Origin: Micromonospora coerulea
GTDB lineage: Bacteria; Actinomycetota; Actinomycetes; Mycobacteriales; Micromonosporaceae
Assembly: GCF_016598485.1 (NCBI RefSeq)
Contig: NZ_JAEMUW010000015.1
Span: 62,001-126,000, forward strand
Reading direction: 5' to 3'
Length of the DNA: 64,000 nucleotides
In this document: piece by piece, positions 48,837-57,218 of the stretch
Position numbering within the stretch: position 1 is the stretch's first letter
How the letters are laid out: every line of letters starts with the position of its first letter
Position numbers and translations under genes: made by a program
Notes under the pieces: model-generated
Seen by the model: the letters and a program-made list of their open reading frames with translations, nothing else
Told to the model about the DNA's origin: nothing
Databases searched by the model: none

Positions 48837-50024
48837 TCACTTCCGGGTGGACAGCACGCTCGGGTTTGCCACCACGAACTCGGCGAGCTTGTCGTCCTTG
48901 ACCGCCTGGAACATCTCCATGGTCAGCGAGTTGAGCGTCTCCCGATGGTTCGCGTTGGAGCTGTAGGTGCCACCGTTGGTGCGCAGCGTGGTCAGGTCGT
49001 TGCCGCTGACGCCCTTCATCGTGTAGATGAAGTCTTCGATCGGCACGTTGCCGGTGTCCAGGACCAACGCCTTGCCGGCCGCATTGATCAGCTGGTTCAG
49101 CTTGATCGGGTTGGTCAGCGTGCCGTTCTGCGTGGCCTTCTTGGCCATCGCCTTGATCAGCTGCTGCTGGTTCTGCTGCCGGTCGTAGTCGCCGCCGGGC
49201 AGGAGGTAGCGCTGGCGGGCGAAGTCGAGCGCCTCCCAGCCCTCCATCTCCTTGCAGCCCTTCTTGTGCACCACCGGGCTCATCGGCTTGCCGGTCTTCT
49301 TGGCGTCGGCGTTCCACATCGGCTTGCCGTCGACCATCATCATGTGGTGCGACGGCACCTCGTGGCTGACGCAGATCCGCACGGTGCCGAGGGCGTCGAT
49401 GACGCTCTTGAAGCCACCGAAGTTGATGATCGCGGCACCGTCGAAGCTGATCCCGGTCATCTTCTTGATGGTCTTCGCCATCAACTGGGCACCACCCTCC
49501 CAGCCGCCGCCGTCGCGGGCGCCGAACTGGAAGGCCGCGTTGATCTTCTCGGTGCCGTGTCCGGGGATCTGCGCCTCGGTGTCCCGGGGAATCGAGATCA
49601 GGTACGCCTGGTCGTGGCTGGCCGGGATGTGCAGGATGATGATCGTGTCCGAGCGCACGTCGTCCGCCGCCCAGCGGGCCCGGGCGTCGACGCCGAGCAG
49701 CAGCATGTCGATCGGGCCGTCCAGGCTGTTGCCGCCCTCGGCGTCCGTCTTGCCCGCGTCGCCGAGCAGGTTGCGCTGGGCGATGTTGCCGGTGGCCTGG
49801 CCGATCACGGCCTTGCTGCCGACGATGGCGAGGCCGCTGGTCATCATGAGCACCGCGCCGAAGATCAGCGTCAGTCGGGCCCAGAGCGGGTCCTTGCGAC
49901 GGCTGCGCTTCTTGGCGCCGCCGTTGCCACGGCCGGGGCCGGGCTGGGTCGGGATGATCGGCGGCACTCGCCCGGGTGCTCCGGGATCCAGTGACTGAGG
50001 GCGACGGCTGGTCTGAACCGGCAT
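48837..50024 (-). CDS. LytR-CpsA-Psr (LCP) family protein 2
   Basis: 395 residues: a basic and Pro-rich cytosolic N terminus (~55 residues, with AKKRSRRKDPLWARL before the anchor), one helix (LTLIFGAVLMMTSGLAIVGS), and the LCP domain with LLLGVDARARW, TIIILHIPAS, ISIPRDTEAQIPG, KINAAFQFG, INFGGFKSVIDALG, ARQRYLLPGGDYDRQQNQQQ. The Arg/Asp set that binds the polyprenyl pyrophosphate is present. An insert of about 35 residues (MVDGKPMWNADAKKTGKPMS) precedes the motif that follows. The ATG at 50024 has GGAG 9 bases upstream. Likely a polymer transferase to peptidoglycan on the outer face of the membrane. Confidence 0.92.
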   Translation of the reverse strand: MPVQTSRRPQSLDPGAPGRVPPIIPTQPGPGRGNGGAKKRSRRKDPLWARLTLIFGAVLMMTSGLAIVGSKAVIGQATGNIAQRNLLGDAGKTDAEGGNSLDGPIDMLLLGVDARARWAADDVRSDTIIILHIPASHDQAYLISIPRDTEAQIPGHGTEKINAAFQFGARDGGGWEGGAQLMAKTIKKMTGISFDGAAIINFGGFKSVIDALGTVRICVSHEVPSHHMMMVDGKPMWNADAKKTGKPMSPVVHKKGCKEMEGWEALDFARQRYLLPGGDYDRQQNQQQLIKAMAKKATQNGTLTNPIKLNQLINAAGKALVLDTGNVPIEDFIYTMKGVSGNDLTTLRTNGGTYSSNANHRETLNSLTMEMFQAVKDDKLAEFVVANPSVLSTRK

Positions 50025-50161
50025 GCGTGCTCCAGCTCTAAAGATCGGGGGCTCGACCACTGTACGTACCGGCTCCCGTTCTCGCGACCTCCCCCCCGAG
50101 ACTATTCCCGCCAATCTCGGCATCCGCTGCGGTGAATTGCCCGAACGGACAATTGAAAAGA

Positions 50162-50211
50162 ACCGGTCGGCGGTTGGCTCACCATGGAGGAGCCCTTGAC
50201 CGCCGACCGGT
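50162..50211 (-). terminator. Terminator after LCP gene 3
   Basis: A 13-bp stem (ACCGGTCGGCGGT at 50162-50174 with ACCGCCGACCGGT at 50199-50211) encloses a further short stem GGCTC/GAGCC. On the minus strand it is followed by TTCTTTTC, a fair T run. It fits an intrinsic terminator just after the LCP 3 stop. Confidence 0.8.
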
Positions 50212-50227
50212 GGGATGTTCCGCGGGG

Positions 50228-51469
50228 TCAGCCCCCGTTGCCTGTGCCGCTCTGCTGGTTGGCCCGCACCCAGTCGGTCATGGTGTCCGTCGACATCGCC
50301 CGGTACATCGCCAGCGCCTTCTCCCGGTCGGAGACCACCACTGACTCGCCGTTGATGGTCTGGCTGCCGACGTTGGGACTGGTGATGAAGGTCAGGTTCT
50401 CACCGCGCAGGCTGCGGAACTGCAGCCCCATGTCGACCAGCGAGAATCCCTGGTCGACGGTGACCGCGTCGGTCACCGAGTTGAGGAACGAGGTCAGCTT
50501 CTTCGGGTTGGTCAGGGTGCCGGTGCTCGCCGCTTTGTCCATCAGCGCCCGGAGGAATTCCTGCTGGTGGCGCATCCGCGCGAAGTCGCCCTCGGGGAAC
50601 TGCTTGCGCTGCCGGATCCAGTCCAGCGCCTCCGCGCCGTCCATGTGGTTCACGCCCTTGGTGAACGTCCGGTACGGCTTGTGGATCGAGGTGACGGTCC
50701 GCTCGACCTTCAGGTCCACCCCGCCGAGGGCGTCGGTGACCTCCTTGAACCCGGCGAAGTCGATCGCCATCACGTGGTCGATCCGGACGTCGCTGAAGCA
50801 CTCCACCGTCTTCACGGCGAGCGGCAGCCCGCCGAACGCGAACGCCGCGTTGACCTTCGCGCGCTGGCCGGAGTCGCAGTCCGCCCCCGCGCTCTCCGGG
50901 ATCCGCACGTAGAGGTCACGCGGGATGGAGACCAGGTAGGCCTGCTTGTGGTCGGCCGGGATGTGCATCACGATCAGCGTGTCCGCCCGCCATTTGCCGG
51001 CGCTCTCCAGCGGGGCGTCCGGATCCCGGGAGTCGCTGCCGACCAGCAGGATGTTCAGCGACCCGTCGACCGTCTTGGTGGGCCGCCCTCCGGTGATCTC
51101 CGAGAAGGGGTCGGTCCGGGCCAGGTCGTTGTTGAGGTTGCGGGCGTAGAACCACGCGCCGACGCCGCCGAGCAGCGCGAGCACCAGCACCGCCACGCCG
51201 GCCACCAGGCCGATCCGCCCCCAGCGCGGGCGCGGCCCGCGCCGTCCGGGCCCGCCGGCGCCGCCACCGCCCGGGCCATCCGGGCCGAGGGGGCCGCCGG
51301 GGCCGCCGGGGCCGCCCGGGCGCGGCTGATCGTCGTACGACGGGTACCACTGGGCCTCGGTCGCGCGGGCGCGCCCGGCGGCGCCCCGGCCGGGGCCGGG
51401 GACCTGGGCGCGACCCGAGCTGCGGAGCAGGTACGGAAGCGGGACGCCGACAGCGGTGGTCGCGGACAT
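50228..51469 (-). CDS. LytR-CpsA-Psr (LCP) family protein 3
   Basis: 413 residues: a Gly/Pro-rich cytosolic N terminus (~80 residues, with repeated GGPGGP), a membrane anchor (IGLVAGVAVLVLALLGGVGAW, ~85-105) and the LCP domain: LLVGSDSRDPD, DTLIVMHIPADHK, VSIPRDLYVRIPE, KVNAAFAFGG, IDFAGFKEVTDALGG, IRQRKQFPEGDFARMRHQQ. The ATG at 51469 lies 7 bases after TACCCT on the minus strand, so this gene may be expressed alone and leaderless. The three LCP genes are divided by strong terminators, so they form separate units despite their tandem order. Confidence 0.92.
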   Translation of the reverse strand: MSATTAVGVPLPYLLRSSGRAQVPGPGRGAAGRARATEAQWYPSYDDQPRPGGPGGPGGPLGPDGPGGGGAGGPGRRGPRPRWGRIGLVAGVAVLVLALLGGVGAWFYARNLNNDLARTDPFSEITGGRPTKTVDGSLNILLVGSDSRDPDAPLESAGKWRADTLIVMHIPADHKQAYLVSIPRDLYVRIPESAGADCDSGQRAKVNAAFAFGGLPLAVKTVECFSDVRIDHVMAIDFAGFKEVTDALGGVDLKVERTVTSIHKPYRTFTKGVNHMDGAEALDWIRQRKQFPEGDFARMRHQQEFLRALMDKAASTGTLTNPKKLTSFLNSVTDAVTVDQGFSLVDMGLQFRSLRGENLTFITSPNVGSQTINGESVVVSDREKALAMYRAMSTDTMTDWVRANQQSGTGNGG

Positions 51470-51476
51470 GTAACCG

Positions 51477-51482
51477 AGGGTA
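51477..51482 (-). promoter_or_regulatory. -10 element of LCP gene 3
   Basis: TACCCT on the minus strand is 7 bases from the ATG at 51469. Confidence 0.45.
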
Positions 51483-51544
51483 GGTCGGTCGAGCCAGTAC
51501 CGCCGTGAGGTGACCGCTGGTGTCAGCGTCCTGTCCAGCTGAGA

Positions 51545-52525
51545 TCAGTACCCTGAGCGCTCGCGGAAGTGCGCGATCGTGCGTCGCAGGCCGTCTTCGG
51601 GCGCCACGGTCGGCTGGTATCCGAGCAGCTCCCGGGCCAGCGTCAGATCCGGCCGGCGCATCTCGGGGTCGTCCGCGCTACGGGTGATGTAGCTCACCTC
51701 CGACGGGCTTTCGGAGAGTGACACGATCAGCTCGGCGAGTTGCCGCATGGACATCTCGTGCTCGGTGCCGCAGTTGATCGGGCCCGTCTCGGTGGAGTCG
51801 AGCAGCAGCAGGATGCCGCGGACCAGGTCGTCGACGTAGCAGATCGAGCGCGTCTGGTTACCGGTGCCGTGCACGGTGATCGGCTCGCCGCGCAGCGCCT
51901 GTGAGATGAAGGTGGGGATCGCCCGGCCGTCGTCCGGGCGCATCCGCGGGCCGTACGTGTTGAAGATCCGGACGATCGCGGTGTCCGTACCCCGGCTGCG
52001 GTGGTAGGCCATGGTGGCCGCCTCCGCGAAGCGCTTCGCCTCGTCGTAGACGCTGCGTACGCCGATCGGGTTGACGTTGCCCCAGTACGTCTCGCGCTGC
52101 GGGTGCTCCTTCGGATCCCCGTACGCCTCGCTGGTGGAGGCCAGCAGGAACCGGGCACCGTCGGCGGTGGCCCGCTCCAGCAGGTGCAGGGTGGCCACCG
52201 AGCCGACCCGGAGGATCTCCACCGGGAGCTTCTCGAAGTCGGTGGGGCTGGCCGGGGAGGCCATGTGCAGGATGGCGTCGAACGGCTCGGCCAGCGCCGG
52301 GTGGTCGGTCGGCAGCCCCGCCGAGACGTCCCCCTCGACCAGGGTGAAGGTCGGCTTCCCGAACAGGTGGGCGACGTTGTCCCTGCTGCCGGTGACGAAG
52401 TTGTCCAGCACCACCACCGTGCAGCCGCGGTCGATCAGGGCGTCGACCAGGTGGGACGGCACGAAGCCGGCGCCGCCCGTGACGAGGATTCGGTGTCCGG
52501 CTTTGAAGCGGGGCGCTACCTTCAT
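51545..52525 (-). CDS. NAD-dependent epimerase/dehydratase, UDP-glucuronate decarboxylase-like
   Basis: 326 residues of the extended SDR fold. The NAD-binding loop is TGGAGFVPSHLV, where the third Gly of the usual TGGAGFxG is Pro. The active site is the YDEAK in SVYDEAKRFAEA (~150), with the Ser/Thr in LLASTSEAYGDP. The segments NTYGPRMRPDDGRAIPTFISQALRGEPITVHG and RSICYVDDLVRGILLL match UDP-xylose synthase. It would make UDP-xylose or a related sugar for surface polymers, which suits the neighbouring LCP ligases. The ATG at 52525 is 7 bases after TAGGCT on the minus strand. Confidence 0.85.
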   Translation of the reverse strand: MKVAPRFKAGHRILVTGGAGFVPSHLVDALIDRGCTVVVLDNFVTGSRDNVAHLFGKPTFTLVEGDVSAGLPTDHPALAEPFDAILHMASPASPTDFEKLPVEILRVGSVATLHLLERATADGARFLLASTSEAYGDPKEHPQRETYWGNVNPIGVRSVYDEAKRFAEAATMAYHRSRGTDTAIVRIFNTYGPRMRPDDGRAIPTFISQALRGEPITVHGTGNQTRSICYVDDLVRGILLLLDSTETGPINCGTEHEMSMRQLAELIVSLSESPSEVSYITRSADDPEMRRPDLTLARELLGYQPTVAPEDGLRRTIAHFRERSGY

Positions 52526-52532
52526 GCCGGCC

Positions 52533-52538
52533 AGCCTA
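52533..52538 (-). promoter_or_regulatory. -10 element of the SDR gene
   Basis: TAGGCT on the minus strand ends 7 bases before the ATG at 52525. The transcript is probably leaderless. Confidence 0.55.
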
Positions 52539-52577
52539 CTCAGCGGGAGGTTGGCGTCGGCGCGGCGCGGGATGCGG

Positions 52578-52611
52578 CGAGGGGCCCCGCCGGGTGCGGC
52601 GGGGCCCCTCG
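52578..52611 (-). terminator. Terminator after actP
   Basis: A perfect 15-bp GC stem (52578-52592 with 52597-52611) with loop GGTG, 13 bases past the actP stop. It has no T tract on the minus strand. Confidence 0.7.
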
Positions 52612-52623
52612 TCAGGTCGAGCG

Positions 52624-54297
52624 TCAGTGGGCGCCCGCGCCGGTCAGCGCGCGCACCTCCAGCTCGGCGTACTTCTCCTCGTCCTGCTCCTTGGAGAGCA
52701 CGGTGCCCAGCCAGCCGCACAGGAACCCGAACGGGATGGAGATGAGGCCCGGGTTGGACAGCGGGAACCAGTGCCAGTCGTGCTTGGGGAACATGGCCGT
52801 CGGCGCCCCGGAGACCACCGGGGAGAAGAAGACCAGCACCACGGCGGCGAGCAGGCCGCCGTAGATCGCCCACACCGCGCCGGAGGTGTTGAACCGGCGC
52901 CAGAACAGGCTGTAGAGGATCGCCGGCAGGTTGCCCGAGGCGGCGACCGCGAAGGCCAGGGCCACCAGGAACGCCACGTTCAGGCTCTGCGCGTAGATCG
53001 ACAGCGCGATGGCGATGGCGCCGATGACCAGGGCGGAGATCCGCGCGACCGACACCTCCTGGCGTTCCGACGCCTGCCCGTTCTTGATGACGTTGGCGTA
53101 GAAGTCGTGCGCCAGGCTGGACGAGGAGGCCAGGGTGAGTCCGGCGACCACGGCCAGGATGGTGGCGAAGGCGACCGCCGCGATGATCGCCAGCAGGGTC
53201 GCGCCGCCCAGGCTGCCACCGAAGAAGTCCCGGCCCAGCGCCTCGGCGAGCTGTGGCGCGGCGGTGTTGCCGGCCTTGTCCTGCGCGGTGATCGCCTGGC
53301 CGCCGACCAGCGCCGCCGCGCCGAAGCCGAGGGCCAGGGTCAGCAGGTAGAACGTGCCGATGATGCCGATCGCCCAGAGCACACTCTTCCGGGCCGCCCT
53401 GGCGGTCGGCACGGTGTAGAAGCGGATCAGGATGTGCGGCAGACCGGCGGTGCCGAGCACCAGCGCGATGCCGAGCGAGAGCAGGTCCATTTTGCTGTAG
53501 AAGGTCTTCAACGCGTCGCCGGGCGTCTCCACGCCGTACCGCAGGCCGGGTTCGAGGAAGGCGGCACCCTTGCCCGAGGCGGACGCCGCGTCACCGAGCA
53601 GCGAGGACAGGTTGAACCGGTACTTCGCCAGGACCAGCAGGGTCATCACGATCGCGCCGGTCATCAGCAGGAACGCCTTGACGATCTGGACGTACGTGGT
53701 GCCCTTCATGCCACCCACGGTGACGTAGATGATCATCAGGGCGCCGACCATGACGATGGTGGCGACCTTCGCGGTGCCGGCGTCCATGCCGAGGAAGGTG
53801 GTGCCCGGCTTGATGCCGAGCAGGAGCGCGACCAGCGCGCCCGCACCGACCATCTGGGCCAGCAGGTAGAAGATCGACACGGTGATCGTGGAGACCGCGG
53901 CGGCCGTCCGGACCGGGCGCTGCCGCATCCGGAACGCCAGCACGTCGGCCATCGTGTAGCGGCCGGAGTTGCGCAGCAGTTCCGCGACCAGCAGCAGCGC
54001 CACCAGCCAGGCGACCAGGAAGCCGATCGAGTACAGGAAGCCGTCGTAGCCGTAGAGGGCGATGATGCCGGCGATGCCCAGGAAGGACGCCGCCGACATG
54101 TAGTCGCCGCCTATGGCCATGCCGTTCTGGAAGCCGGAGAACGAGCGGCCGCCGGCGTAGAAGTCGGTGGCGGTCTTGGTCTGCCGGCTGGCCCAGATGG
54201 TGATGGCCAGCGTGACCGCCACGAAGATCAGGAAGAGCGTGATGGTGAGGTTCCGGGCGGTGGTGCCGCCCGCCTCAGCCGCGAGGACCGCGTTCAT
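52624..54297 (-). CDS. actP: Cation/acetate symporter ActP-like
   Basis: 557 residues with 13-14 membrane helices, a sodium:solute symporter of the ActP group. Marks include TDFYAGGRSFSGFQNGMAIGGDYMSAASFLG at the N terminus, LAQMVGAGALVALLLGI, TGLPHILIRFYTVP-type DAxxA segments (here TAGLPHILIRFYTVPTARAARKS) and GLTLASSSSLAHDFYANVIKN. The first 20 residues form the usual lumenal start. It overlaps the upstream DUF485 gene by 23 bases, the classic yjcH-actP arrangement. It likely takes up acetate, and perhaps other short carboxylates, with sodium. Confidence 0.92.
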   Translation of the reverse strand: MNAVLAAEAGGTTARNLTITLFLIFVAVTLAITIWASRQTKTATDFYAGGRSFSGFQNGMAIGGDYMSAASFLGIAGIIALYGYDGFLYSIGFLVAWLVALLLVAELLRNSGRYTMADVLAFRMRQRPVRTAAAVSTITVSIFYLLAQMVGAGALVALLLGIKPGTTFLGMDAGTAKVATIVMVGALMIIYVTVGGMKGTTYVQIVKAFLLMTGAIVMTLLVLAKYRFNLSSLLGDAASASGKGAAFLEPGLRYGVETPGDALKTFYSKMDLLSLGIALVLGTAGLPHILIRFYTVPTARAARKSVLWAIGIIGTFYLLTLALGFGAAALVGGQAITAQDKAGNTAAPQLAEALGRDFFGGSLGGATLLAIIAAVAFATILAVVAGLTLASSSSLAHDFYANVIKNGQASERQEVSVARISALVIGAIAIALSIYAQSLNVAFLVALAFAVAASGNLPAILYSLFWRRFNTSGAVWAIYGGLLAAVVLVFFSPVVSGAPTAMFPKHDWHWFPLSNPGLISIPFGFLCGWLGTVLSKEQDEEKYAELEVRALTGAGAH

Positions 54298-54643
54298 GGG
54301 TCACCTCCCCGATCTCGGCGCGGATCCGGTCGGCGACCGGATCGATCTTCCGGTCCGCGAACCGGGCGTAGAGCCATGCGATCACGAACGTCGAGACGAA
54401 CTGGAGCAGGCCGAAGACGAGGGCGACGTTGATGTTGCCGAAGAGCTTCGTGCCCATGAAGCCCCGCGCGTAGGCGGAGAGGATGACGTAGAGCGCGTAC
54501 CACAGGAAGAACGCGACGGTCATCGGGAAGACGAAGCCGCGCAGCGCGCGCCGCAACCCGGCGAACTCGTCCGACCGCTGTACGGCGAGGTACCGCTCAG
54601 CCGCCGACTCGGCAGGCGCGGACGCGGGTGTGTCCGTGGACAT
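54275..54643 (-). CDS. DUF485 membrane protein (YjcH-like)
   Basis: 122 residues with two membrane helices (FVFPMTVAFFLWYALYVILSAYA and VALVFGLLQFVSTFVIAWLYARFA) and the family motif around DEFAGLRRALRGFVFP. DUF485 proteins are encoded with ActP and are thought to assist it, though their task is unknown. The ATG at 54643 has AAGGTGG upstream. The stop lies inside actP, so the two are translationally linked. A TACCGT -10 (minus strand, 54684-54689) would give a 34-base leader. The extra upstream open frame to 54685 is not needed. Confidence 0.9.
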   Translation of the reverse strand: MSTDTPASAPAESAAERYLAVQRSDEFAGLRRALRGFVFPMTVAFFLWYALYVILSAYARGFMGTKLFGNINVALVFGLLQFVSTFVIAWLYARFADRKIDPVADRIRAEIGEVTHERGPRG

Positions 54644-54786
54644 CTGTGGATCACCACCTTCACAGGCGTGGGGAGTTTCGCGCACGGTAAGGAGTGCGCT
54701 CCCCGCCGGGGAAGGGCGAGATCGGTGTCGGTCGCGGGTTGCGCCGAACGGTGGGCCGGCTGCGCCGAGTGACGCAGGTCACTTCG

Positions 54787-54805
54787 CTGAGCGGTCGCCG
54801 CTCAG
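54787..54805 (-). terminator. Small stem-loop at the flavin reductase stop codon
   Basis: CTGAGCGG and CCGCTCAG (54787-54794 and 54798-54805) pair perfectly around TCG. The stop codon lies in one arm, so termination close to the gene end is plausible. Confidence 0.45.
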
Positions 54806-55335
54806 TCCGTCAACTCGCGGTACCGGCCCCGGTAGTGCAGCAGCGGAGGGGTCTCCTCGGCCAGGTCGACCGCCTCGATGGTGGCCTCGACGAGCAGGCC
54901 CCAGCCGTACTCCCGGGCGGTGTCGAGCCGGCAGCCGGCCCACCCCCCGGCGTCGGTCGGCACCGGGCCGTAGGGGGAGTCGGTCCACCTGCCGGTGGCG
55001 AAGAGGCCGCCGGGCGACGGGAAGAGGCCAGCGAAGCGGTCGGCGAGCTGCCGGTGTGCGGGCCCCAGCGGGCAGACCGCGAAGCGCCCCGCCTCCTCGA
55101 TCGCCGCCCACAGATCCGACTCCGGGTCGATCAGCCCGAGCAACCGGTCCGGCTCACCCTCGGCGACCAGGGTGGACGAGACGGTGAGTCCGGCCGGCCC
55201 CGGCGCGGTCCAGAGGGTCACCGGGGCGGCGAGCCGCCCGCGCAGCCGGCGTACCGGAGAACGCTGCCCGGCCGGCACGGCGAACGGGTCGGTGTGGTGG
55301 ATCTCGGCACCCGGCTCATGATTCACGTGAAACAT
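54802..55335 (-). CDS. Flavin reductase-like FMN-binding protein
   Basis: 177 residues of the flavin-reductase/HpaC fold. Segments LAAPVTLWTAPGPAGLTVSSTLVAEGEPDRLLGLIDPESDLW and FAVCPLGPAHRQLADRFAGLFPSPGG match the FMN-binding and substrate regions; GRYRELTD closes the chain. Such proteins supply reduced flavin to monooxygenases or act alone as nitroreductases. The ATG at 55335 (MFHVNHEPGAE) is chosen because homology-like sequence begins right after it. A longer frame to 55494 is possible. The start codon region is itself part of a near-perfect parS site. A stem-loop (54787-54805) overlaps the stop codon. Confidence 0.8.
   Translation of the reverse strand: MFHVNHEPGAEIHHTDPFAVPAGQRSPVRRLRGRLAAPVTLWTAPGPAGLTVSSTLVAEGEPDRLLGLIDPESDLWAAIEEAGRFAVCPLGPAHRQLADRFAGLFPSPGGLFATGRWTDSPYGPVPTDAGGWAGCRLDTAREYGWGLLVEATIEAVDLAEETPPLLHYRGRYRELTD
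55319..55334. other. parS-like ParB-binding site
   Basis: TGATTCACGTGAAACA matches the bacterial consensus TGTTTCACGTGAAACA at 15 of 16 positions (T to A at position 3). It overlaps codons 1-6 of the flavin reductase gene on the minus strand. Confidence 0.6.
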
Positions 55336-55431
55336 TGTGCCGCCCGGGCCCGCGCCCCACCGAGGAAGCGGTCGTGCGGATTTGCGGCGCAGTGGCCCGC
55401 GCCGATCGGTTTGCGCAGGCGACTGTGCCGG

Positions 55432-55475
55432 TGAGCGACATACCTGAGCGTCATATCTATGCCTCCCGCTCATAT
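55432..55475. repeat. Direct and inverted TGAGCG-CATA repeats
   Basis: TGAGCGACATA (55432-55442) and TGAGCGTCATA (55445-55455) repeat directly at 13-base period, and a reversed copy, CGCTCATA, starts at 55467. They lie 97-140 bases upstream of the flavin reductase start. They may be a regulator site or part of a promoter. Confidence 0.4.
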
Positions 55476-55538
55476 CCACCGGAGGGATGTCCACCGTCCG
55501 GCGGCTAGAGGTGAACTGGACGCGGAGGGGCGGGATCG

Positions 55539-57218
55539 TCAGCGACGCGGGGTGACGGCCGCCAGCAGCTCCGGCTGGCGGCGGTCCAGCACGTCACCGG
55601 CCAGGTAGGAGCCGAGCAGCGCCGCGCCCAGCCCGTACGCCAGGCCGACCGGCAGCGCCAGCCAGAGCCACAGGTCCCCCAGCAGCGCCGCGGCCACCAC
55701 CATCGGTGTCGCCGCGACCGCCGAGGCGATCATGGACAGCAGGGTGAGGAAGCTCTTCGCCACCCCGGCGCCGGTGTTCATCGCGAACGGATTGCTCGTC
55801 TCCGGCAGGGCGTACCCGCCGAGCACCGAGACGAAGCCGGTGACCGCCAGCCCGCTGCCGTACGCGGCGAGCAGCGCGCCGGCCATCACACCCAACCAGC
55901 CGGGGTGCCCGAGCAGCGTGGCGAGGACGACCGCGACCACGCCCAGGATCGGCACGACGTACAGGGAGAACGCGGTCATCCGGGCCCGCAGCTCCAGCCG
56001 CCCGGGCACGCCGGCCACCACGTTCGCCGCGTAGCCGCTGCCGTCGAAGCCGAACTGGTTGGCCAGCGTGAGCGACGCGAGCACGCCGACGAAGAGCATG
56101 GAGAGGCTGACCAGGACCGGCGAGGAGTCGGTGCTGGCCTCCCCGAACGCCTGCCCGCCATCGGTGGCGAGTCGGGAGCCGCCCAGGTTGACCATCACCG
56201 GCACGAAGACGCCGACCACCGCGACGGTGATCAGGTTGGCCCGGCGCCGGGCGTCCCGCCACCAGTACCGGCACTCCCGGGCGACCAGCGCGCCGAACCG
56301 GTCCCGTCGGGCCCGGCCGACGGCGCGCGGGAAGAGCTGGTCGACGGCCCCGCCGGTCGGGCCGCGTCGGTCCCGGACCGGGCCGGCGCTCGCCGCCCCG
56401 ACCATCGCCGACTCCAGCGACCGGGACCACCACAGCAGCAGCGCCCCGATGGTCAGCGCGGTGATCAGCAGCTTGACCGGGGCGGCCCACACCCGCCCCT
56501 CGGCCACGTCGATGCCGGCGGTCCACGGCGCCCCGAACGGGGTCCAGCCGACCACCCGGGCCACGCCGGTCAGCCGCTCCCAGTCGGCCTGGCGGACCGC
56601 CGCCAGCACCACGATCTGCAACGGCCCGAGCAGGGCGGCGACCACCGCCAGCAGGACGGCGGCCAGGTCGCGTACCCGACGGGAGCGGAGCATGGTGGCG
56701 AAGGCGCTGGTCAGCGCGCGGGCGGCCGCCACGCAGAGCAGCAGCCCGGCGACCAGTCCGACGACCGCGACCAGAGCGGCCGACCAGCCGCCCAGCGCGC
56801 CGGCGGTGACCACCAGCCCGGCGACCGCGACCAGCGTCGTCAGCACCGGCACGCTGATCAGGGCGGCCGCGTACAGGCCGGTGACCAGGGTGCGGCGGGT
56901 CAGCGGCAGCAGCGCGAACCGGGCCGGGTCGAGGGTCTCGTCGACGCCGAAGAAGACCAGCGGCAGCAGCAGCCAGCCGAGCACCAGCAGGCCGCCGCCG
57001 AAGGCGGCGGTGAGCAGCGCGTACCGGGGCTCGCCGGCCAGACCGGGCGCCGCCAGCGCGAAGAAGCCGCCGGTGGCGAACCAGAGCCCGACCAGCACGC
57101 CGACCACGAAGAGCGCGATCCGCCAGCCCTGACCGCGGAAGTTGTTGCCCATCACCCGCAGCTTCAGCCGGACGAAGTGTCGGACGGGGACCCGGGCCGA
57201 TCCGACGGGCGCGCTCAC
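55539..57218 (-). CDS. ABC-2 type exporter permease
   Basis: 559 residues with about 12 membrane helices. It starts VSAPVGSARVPVRHFVRLKLRVMGNNFRGQGWRIALFVVG, with further segments DRFGALVARECRYWWRDARRRANLITVAVVGVFVPV and LAATLLGHPGWLG-type helices. No ABC-2 signature motif is short enough to quote with certainty, but size, topology and the coupled ATPase gene make it the membrane half of an exporter. The GTG at 57218 overlaps the ATPase stop (GTGA). The cargo is unknown; similar gene pairs export lipids or antibiotics, or act in resistance. Confidence 0.8.
   Translation of the reverse strand: MSAPVGSARVPVRHFVRLKLRVMGNNFRGQGWRIALFVVGVLVGLWFATGGFFALAAPGLAGEPRYALLTAAFGGGLLVLGWLLLPLVFFGVDETLDPARFALLPLTRRTLVTGLYAAALISVPVLTTLVAVAGLVVTAGALGGWSAALVAVVGLVAGLLLCVAAARALTSAFATMLRSRRVRDLAAVLLAVVAALLGPLQIVVLAAVRQADWERLTGVARVVGWTPFGAPWTAGIDVAEGRVWAAPVKLLITALTIGALLLWWSRSLESAMVGAASAGPVRDRRGPTGGAVDQLFPRAVGRARRDRFGALVARECRYWWRDARRRANLITVAVVGVFVPVMVNLGGSRLATDGGQAFGEASTDSSPVLVSLSMLFVGVLASLTLANQFGFDGSGYAANVVAGVPGRLELRARMTAFSLYVVPILGVVAVVLATLLGHPGWLGVMAGALLAAYGSGLAVTGFVSVLGGYALPETSNPFAMNTGAGVAKSFLTLLSMIASAVAATPMVVAAALLGDLWLWLALPVGLAYGLGAALLGSYLAGDVLDRRQPELLAAVTPRR

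Noticed and set aside
54644..54684. CRP-like TGTG...CACA site upstream of the DUF485-actP operon
   Set aside because: The half-sites are not at the required 6-base spacing, and the match is poor.
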